Positions 58,983-64,000 of a stretch of 64,000 nt of DNA are shown one piece after another (positions within the stretch are counted from its first letter, which is position 1; each line of letters opens with the position of its first letter). The notes beneath the pieces were generated by a model. The model was not told the origin of the DNA. It ran no database searches and saw only the letters and a list, made by a program, of their open reading frames with translations. The stretch lies in NCBI GenBank assembly GCA_036494545.1, contig DASXOB010000016.1, forward strand, positions 1-64,000, written 5' to 3'. The translations under genes were made by a program, and so were the position numbers. The DNA comes from JAICXG01 sp036494545 (GTDB taxonomy: Bacteria > Verrucomicrobiota > Verrucomicrobiia > Chthoniobacterales > UBA10450).

Positions 58983-61900
58983 ATGCCGCGGAACAATCAG
59001 CTGCACAAGATTCTCCTCATTGGCTCGGGCCCAATCGTCATCGGGCAGGGCTGCGAGTTCGATTATTCCGGCGTCCAGGCTTGCAAGGCTTTGCGCGAGG
59101 AAGGCTATCAGGTCGTGCTCGTGAATTCCAACCCGGCCACAATCATGACCGATCCGGAGTTTGCCGATCACACCTACATCGAGCCCATTTCCCCCGAGAT
59201 TATTGAGGCGATTTTGGAACGCGAAAAGCCGGATGCCATTCTGCCGACCATGGGCGGCCAAACCGCGCTCAATGCTGCCATGGAATTGAATCGCACCGGC
59301 GCACTCGTTAGGCACAATGTTCGACTCATCGGAGCCAACGCACGAGCGATCGCGAAGGGCGAAGACCGTCAGCTTTTCAAGGAGGCAATGCTCAGGATCG
59401 GACTCGACATTCCTCGCTCCGGGATCGCGCGCTCGCTCGAGGACGCGGCGCGAGTCGCCAGTCAGATTGGAAGTTTTCCGCTTATCATTCGGCCGGCGTT
59501 TACTCTGGGCGGCTCGGGCGGCGGTATCGCCTACAACCGCGAAGAGCTCGAGTTGATTGTCGAACAGGGGCTCGATCGCTCACCGGTCCACGAGGTTTTG
59601 ATTGAGGAGTCCTTGTTAGGCTGGAAGGAATTTGAGATGGAGGTGATGCGCGACCGAGCTGACAACTGCGTCGTCGTCTGCTCGATCGAAAACCTCGATC
59701 CGATGGGTGTTCACACCGGCGACTCGATCACTGTCGCGCCGACGCAAACCCTGACCGACCGGGAGTATCAGGCGATGCGCGATGCCTCATTCGCTGTCAT
59801 TCGTGAGATTGGCGTCGAGACCGGCGGGTCAAACATTCAGTTTGCGGTCAATCCGGAAAACGGGCGCATGGTCGTGATCGAAATGAACCCGCGCGTTTCG
59901 CGTTCGAGCGCGCTGGCATCGAAAGCAACGGGATTTCCGATCGCAAAAATTGCGGCCAAACTTGCCGTCGGTTACACCCTTGACGAAATCCGCAACGACA
60001 TCACCCGGGAAACACCCGCGAGCTTTGAGCCAACGATCGACTATTGCGTGGTGAAGGTGCCACGCTTCACCTTCGAGAAATTCCCGGAGGCCGATCCCAC
60101 CCTGACGACGCGGATGAAGAGCGTCGGTGAGGCGATGGCGATTGGACGCACATTTAAGGAAGCGTTGCAAAAGGCGCTGCGCAGCTTGGAGATCAAACGT
60201 TTTGGTCTTTGTTGTGACGGGCAGAACGGGCGGGTCGACGAAGAGACGCTGCGCCGGAACCTGAGCGTGCCAAATGCCGAACGTATTTTCTATCTGGCAC
60301 AGGCTTTTCAGGAGGGATTATCGCTCGAGGAGGTTTTTGACCTAACGAAAATCGACAGGTGGTTCTTGCAGAATATCGCGCAGGTGGTGAAGGAGGCGGC
60401 GGGGCTGCAATCGAAATCCATCATCCTGCCGAAGGAGGCTTCGACAGTGGACCGCGAATTCTCGACTCGCCGCTTGCGCCGGGCCAAAAAGCTGGGCTTT
60501 TCCGATCGTCAGCTGGCTCACTTGTTAGGGCGTGACGAACCGGAAATCCGCGCACAACGAATCGCGGCTGGCGTGATCCCGACTTACCGCCTGGTCGATA
60601 CCTGTGCGGCGGAGTTTGAGGCTTACACGCCTTACTATTACTCAACCTACGGGGACGAGAACGAGCAGCGCGCGAGCGCCAAACGCAAAATCATGATCCT
60701 CGGCGGCGGACCCAATCGCATCGGTCAGGGGATCGAATTCGACTATTGTTGCGTGCATGCGGCGTTCGCCCTGCGTGAGCTGGGGATTGAGACCATCATG
60801 GTCAACTCGAATCCGGAAACGGTTTCGACCGATTACGACACGAGCGACAAACTCTACTTCGAACCGCTGACGCACGAGGACGTGCTCAATATTTATGAGC
60901 AGGAAAAACCCGAAGGCGTGATTGTTCAGTTCGGTGGACAGACACCGCTCAACCTGGCGGCCGGGCTGAAGGCAGCCGGCGTGCCGATCATCGGTACTCA
61001 GCCGGAGAGCATCGAGCTGGCGGAAGACCGTAAACTCTTTGCCGAAACGCTCGACCGATTGGGTCTGCGCCAGACTCCCAGTGGGTCCGCGACAAGCGAG
61101 GAGGAAGCGGTCGAAATTGCTGACCGAATTGGTTACCCGGTTCTCGTTAGGCCATCGTTCGTTCTCGGCGGTCGGGCGATGGAATTAGTTTATCATCCTG
61201 AAGATCTGCGCCGTTACATGCAGAGCGCGATCGAGGTAAGTCCGGAGCGCCCGGTGCTGGTCGATCGTTTCCTGGAAGATGCGATCGAAGTCGATGTCGA
61301 TTGCATAGCCGATGGTGAAACCGCAGTCGTCGGCGCGATCATGGAACACATCGAAGAAGCCGGAATTCACAGTGGTGACAGCGCGTGTGTCGTCCCGACC
61401 TTTTCTCTTTCGCGCGCCATCCTCGACGAGATCAAACGGGCGACCAAAGCGATGGCGCGCGAGCTGAATGTGCGCGGACTGATGAATGTTCAATTCGCGG
61501 TTAAGGACGAGAAACTTTATGTCCTGGAAGTGAATCCGCGTGCCTCGCGCACTGTACCGTTCGTGAGCAAGGCAATCGGTGTTCCGTTGGCCAAACTGGC
61601 AGCGAAAGTCATGACCGGAATTTCGTTAGGCGAACTTGGCTTCACCGATGAAATTTTACCGCTGCATTATTCCGTCAAGGAAGCGGTCTTTCCCTTCCTC
61701 CGTTTTGAAGGCGTCAATATCTCGTTAGGCCCGGAGATGAAATCGACCGGCGAAGTGATGGGGATCGACGCCGACCTGGGGCTGGCCTATGCCAAAGCGC
61801 AGCTTGCCAGCTCATGGCCGCTGCCGCGCGCAGGTAACGTTTTCATCAGTGTTAAGGACAGCGACAAGCAGAACGTCATCGTGGTCGCGCGCGAATATGC

Positions 61901-62255
61901 CGCGATTGGGTTTGGCATTGTTGCGACCGAAGGGACTGCTGCCGCGCTTTCCGCGGCTGGAATTCCCGTGAGCAGGGTATTCAAGATTGGGGCGGGTCGG
62001 CCCAATGTTCTTGATCTGGTAAAAAACGGCATGATTCAATTCATCATCAACACCCCGAGCGGCAAAATCCCGCGCAAGGATGAAGTGAAAATCCGCACGG
62101 CCGCGTTGGGGGAAAAGATTCCCATCATGACAACGCTGCGCGCCGCAATGGCGAGTGCGAAAGGCATTCGGTCCCTACAAAAAGGAGCCATGACCGTGAA
62201 AAGCTTGCAGGAGTATCATGGCGGTCCTAGTTCCAGCGGCGTTCGGCTTCTTTGA
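58983..62255 (+). CDS. carB: Carbamoyl-phosphate synthase large subunit
   Basis: A 1090-residue enzyme with two homologous ATP-grasp halves. Half 1 begins ILLIGSGPIVIGQGCEFDYSG (10-30) and includes RPAFTLGGSGGGIA; half 2 includes MILGGGPNRIGQGIEFDYC and RPSFVLGGRAME; a C-terminal MGS-like allosteric domain ends the protein (about 950-1090). It makes carbamoyl phosphate for arginine and pyrimidine synthesis with the small subunit CarA, which is not in the window. The frame runs further upstream, but ATG 58983 (MPRNNQLHKILL) is the start that fits the family and an E. coli length of 1073. No carA promoter elements were recognised. It carries several exact words, three between 61144 and 61730. 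Confidence 0.95.
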   Translation: MPRNNQLHKILLIGSGPIVIGQGCEFDYSGVQACKALREEGYQVVLVNSNPATIMTDPEFADHTYIEPISPEIIEAILEREKPDAILPTMGGQTALNAAMELNRTGALVRHNVRLIGANARAIAKGEDRQLFKEAMLRIGLDIPRSGIARSLEDAARVASQIGSFPLIIRPAFTLGGSGGGIAYNREELELIVEQGLDRSPVHEVLIEESLLGWKEFEMEVMRDRADNCVVVCSIENLDPMGVHTGDSITVAPTQTLTDREYQAMRDASFAVIREIGVETGGSNIQFAVNPENGRMVVIEMNPRVSRSSALASKATGFPIAKIAAKLAVGYTLDEIRNDITRETPASFEPTIDYCVVKVPRFTFEKFPEADPTLTTRMKSVGEAMAIGRTFKEALQKALRSLEIKRFGLCCDGQNGRVDEETLRRNLSVPNAERIFYLAQAFQEGLSLEEVFDLTKIDRWFLQNIAQVVKEAAGLQSKSIILPKEASTVDREFSTRRLRRAKKLGFSDRQLAHLLGRDEPEIRAQRIAAGVIPTYRLVDTCAAEFEAYTPYYYSTYGDENEQRASAKRKIMILGGGPNRIGQGIEFDYCCVHAAFALRELGIETIMVNSNPETVSTDYDTSDKLYFEPLTHEDVLNIYEQEKPEGVIVQFGGQTPLNLAAGLKAAGVPIIGTQPESIELAEDRKLFAETLDRLGLRQTPSGSATSEEEAVEIADRIGYPVLVRPSFVLGGRAMELVYHPEDLRRYMQSAIEVSPERPVLVDRFLEDAIEVDVDCIADGETAVVGAIMEHIEEAGIHSGDSACVVPTFSLSRAILDEIKRATKAMARELNVRGLMNVQFAVKDEKLYVLEVNPRASRTVPFVSKAIGVPLAKLAAKVMTGISLGELGFTDEILPLHYSVKEAVFPFLRFEGVNISLGPEMKSTGEVMGIDADLGLAYAKAQLASSWPLPRAGNVFISVKDSDKQNVIVVAREYAAIGFGIVATEGTAAALSAAGIPVSRVFKIGAGRPNVLDLVKNGMIQFIINTPSGKIPRKDEVKIRTAALGEKIPIMTTLRAAMASAKGIRSLQKGAMTVKSLQEYHGGPSSSGVRLL

Positions 62256-62404
62256 AGCGACATGATAATCGGCGAATCGCCCATCGCCCTAACCAGAGGC
62301 ACCGGCCTTGCTAATTGACTACGTCGCTCAAGCAAATGGCACATGAATGTAACAGAAATTTTGTTTACACCGCAACCCGAGATGGTAAAAGCGGCACGAA
62401 TTGC

Positions 62405-63853
62405 ATGAAAATCACTGCCATTGCATCCTTTGTTTTGTTCGCTCTTCTCACGCTTCCCGCTCGAGGGCAGGGGTCCAGCCAAGGCTCTGAAGCGGATCGC
62501 CTGCAAAATCTTGAGCAGGCCGTCAAGCAACTCCAGCAGCGCAACTCGCAACTGGAAGACGAGGTCAAACAACTGAAGGCGCGTAGTCCTTTTGCCCCTG
62601 TGATAGGCGGCGAAAAAGCGCCCACGGCAGGCAATGACAACAAAGCGGTCTTTGCCGCGCCCGCGCCTTCGCCTGGCACGGTGGAAGTCCACGCCGCTGG
62701 TCCGGAATACAAGCTCACCCTTGGCGGTTATGTGCAGATGAATTTTGAAGATGGCGATGTCTCAGCCTTTGAAGGCCGCTTTGGCCTGACGGCGCTGAAA
62801 GATCGTTTCCGTCTGCGCCGCGCGCGCATTTCCATCACCGGAGATTACACCGATCAATTTGACTTCAAGGTCGAGGGCGACTTCGAGCAAAGCGACGCGG
62901 CGGTTACCGCACTGAGCAAGGCGACTCTGAAGGACGGCGTACTGACGACCACGACGACCTCGACTTCCAATCGCACCCAATTTTCCGCCACGGACATTTT
63001 CATCAACTGGCATGGCGTGCCGGAAGCAAACGTGCGCGTTGGGCAATGGAAAGCTCCTTTCGGTCTCGAAAATCTCACACCTGACACACTGATCTACACG
63101 ATCGAACGCAGCTTGCCGACTGGTGCGATCGTGCCCGAGCGCCAGATCGGCGCCATGATCTGGGGCAAACCGCTGACGAACGCTTTTCCCGATGAAAAAG
63201 ATCTTCTCACTTACTACGGCGGCGTCTTCAACGGCAACGGGCGCAACTTCAATAACAACGACAACAACGAATTCATGTATGTCACGCGACTCGAGCTCCA
63301 ACCGTTCAAGGGCCAGATCATGGGACAAGACTCGTACCTCAAATTGGGCGCTGACTATTTCCACAGCCGGGACGATGCCGGCACCAATATCTCGCCCGCG
63401 CTCAACTTGAAAGTGGGTCCTGACGGCTCGCTCTCCTCGTTTACCCTAACGAGTGCAGACGAACGCAATGCGTTTAGTTTTGATGCCTGGGTGCGACTGG
63501 GACGGTTCGATCTCATCGCAGAATATCTTGAAGAACACGTCGACGGCCGCGAAGTGAACGGCGTCCCGGCAATGCCCAGCTTTGTGACCAATGGTTACTA
63601 TATTCAGGGGAGCTATTTCCTTCTGCCAAAAAAGCTTCAGGCAGTCGTAAAGTGGGAAGCGCTCAATCCTGGGCAGTTCGGCAATGACGGTATCCACTCC
63701 ATCACCGGCGGTCTCAACTATTATGTGCACGGCGACAATGTAAAAATGATGGCCGATTATGTGCACACCTGGTCGGATTTTCGAGAGGCGAATCCGGATC
63801 TCGGAGAGGATCAATTCGACGAGGTGCTCCTGCGCCTTCAGGTAGTGTTCTAA
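62405..63853 (+). CDS. Phosphate-selective porin-like outer membrane protein (OprO/P)
   Basis: A 482-residue protein with a signal peptide (MKITAIASFVLFALLTLPARG). A short coiled coil follows (ADRLQNLEQAVKQLQQRN, about 30-60), probably trimerising or binding peptidoglycan, then a beta-barrel from about 105. Features of OprO/OprP porins include YKLTLGGYVQMNFEDGD, RFRLRRARISITGDYTDQFDFKVEGDF, VRVGQWKAPFGLENLTPDTLIYTIERS and a terminal aromatic (RLQVVF) for outer-membrane insertion. It forms a channel in the outer membrane, for phosphate or another anion. ATG 62405 is chosen as it opens the signal peptide. One near-word (63444) lies inside. Confidence 0.88.
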   Translation: MKITAIASFVLFALLTLPARGQGSSQGSEADRLQNLEQAVKQLQQRNSQLEDEVKQLKARSPFAPVIGGEKAPTAGNDNKAVFAAPAPSPGTVEVHAAGPEYKLTLGGYVQMNFEDGDVSAFEGRFGLTALKDRFRLRRARISITGDYTDQFDFKVEGDFEQSDAAVTALSKATLKDGVLTTTTTSTSNRTQFSATDIFINWHGVPEANVRVGQWKAPFGLENLTPDTLIYTIERSLPTGAIVPERQIGAMIWGKPLTNAFPDEKDLLTYYGGVFNGNGRNFNNNDNNEFMYVTRLELQPFKGQIMGQDSYLKLGADYFHSRDDAGTNISPALNLKVGPDGSLSSFTLTSADERNAFSFDAWVRLGRFDLIAEYLEEHVDGREVNGVPAMPSFVTNGYYIQGSYFLLPKKLQAVVKWEALNPGQFGNDGIHSITGGLNYYVHGDNVKMMADYVHTWSDFREANPDLGEDQFDEVLLRLQVVF

Positions 63854-64000
63854 AGCAATGCGATCGCGCACGGAGACGCTGGCCTAGACTCGTGCCGTGG
63901 CGCTCGTTAACCAACTTCGTGCGTTTCGGCCCCGCGACTCTTCTTCGCGCGAAAATGAGGCTCGACATTCTCGTGCCTAATCGGTAGGCGGATCATTAAT

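Larger units (their letters stand above)
3613..63452. repeat. Dispersed 9-bp word GCCTAACGA/TCGTTAGGC
   Basis: Hand count: 48 exact copies. GCCTAACGA on the plus strand begins at 3613, 5549, 18177, 20289, 20344, 21119, 21852, 22603, 23381, 23579, 25429, 26683, 31068, 34096, 34964, 38642, 40089, 42424, 46092, 48552, 53689, 53974, 54498 and 57820. TCGTTAGGC begins at 3821, 16294, 16997, 17775, 19493, 32128, 37139, 37497, 40395, 42816, 42882, 44110, 48135, 51800, 52663, 53020, 56071, 56088, 56332, 58499, 59305, 61144, 61623 and 61722. About 20 more keep CTAACGA with a change outside it (for example 15801, 16234, 22771, 24867, 25074, 31667, 33953, 36532, 38215, 49482, 60340, 63444). With 128,000 possible start sites on two strands, chance gives about 0.5 exact copies. 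No longer flanking consensus was evident. Confidence 0.95.

Noticed and set aside
3613..63452. The 9-bp word contains GCCTAAC/GTTAGGC, which matches integron attC core sites (RYYYAAC/GTTRRRY).
   Set aside because: attC sites need paired, inverted cores with a folded stem between and lie between promoterless cassettes. Here the copies are single or same-direction, lie inside housekeeping genes, and no integrase is present; the only tyrosine recombinase is Xer-like.
3613..63452. The 9-bp word as a Chi or KOPS site.
   Set aside because: Those are strongly biased to one strand of each replichore. Exact copies here are split 24:24 across strands.
1..64000. CRISPR arrays, tRNA, rRNA and complete insertion sequences.
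   Set aside because: No regularly spaced repeat, cloverleaf, rRNA segment or transposase reading frame was found on either strand by reading.

Overview
The window is GC-rich, densely coding DNA from a Gram-negative bacterium: it encodes signal peptides, lipoboxes, an outer-membrane porin and an envelope lipoprotein with a 3D domain. The gene content and style fit a soil Verrucomicrobiota (Spartobacteria/Chthoniobacterales-like) chromosome: ferredoxin-dependent 2-oxoacid oxidoreductase, YVTN propeller, GlcG/HbpS-like proteins with C-terminal surface repeats, and clustered di-haem cytochromes. That placement is an inference from gene families; no rRNA or marker gene gives it directly. No tRNA, rRNA, CRISPR array or complete insertion sequence was recognised.

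Layout. 1-3.7 kb: the 5' end of a DEAD/DEAH-type helicase leaving the window, a 456-bp gap with a 21-bp repeat and a heptamer repeat, an ABC-F ATPase, and a decayed HTH/nucleotidyltransferase pair behind a perfect 24-bp palindrome. 3.7-11.1 kb: S33 hydrolase, PLP decarboxylase, YVTN propeller, POT peptide transporter. 11.2-15 kb: korA-korB-pyrE operon. 15-26.9 kb: rlmI-like methyltransferase, two coiled-coil membrane proteins, a GT2 glycosyltransferase operon, an mbfA-like iron exporter, an EamA exporter with a sulfite-oxidase-like protein, a UVR-motif protein, xerD and a FIST protein. 26.9-35.7 kb: a membrane-anchored unknown, a lone nuoA, a YbdK-type ligase, an aminopeptidase, a double GlcG-like protein and a TrxB-like flavoprotein. 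35.8-46 kb: a minus-strand set made of a membrane patatin, three di-haem c-type cytochromes (one frameshifted), a small conserved protein and two unknown genes. 46-64 kb: surE, metF, an ATP-grasp-like protein, kbl, a 3D-domain lipoprotein, a complete paralogue of the helicase found at position 1, an agmatine deiminase-like enzyme, small regulators, a rhodanese, sufE, a NUDIX hydrolase, carB and a phosphate-type porin.

The strongest unexplained signal is a short word, GCCTAACGA / TCGTTAGGC. I counted 48 exact copies by hand, 24 in each orientation, plus about 20 that keep the core CTAACGA; chance predicts about 0.5 exact copies. It lies inside genes in every reading frame, forms the stop codon of five genes, occurs as close intergenic pairs, and is nearly absent from 5.6-16.2 kb. 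It behaves like a DNA uptake sequence or another genome-wide DNA-level signal. The second candidate system is the patatin/di-haem cytochrome operon, which may release and oxidise lipids or other hydrophobic substrates at the envelope.
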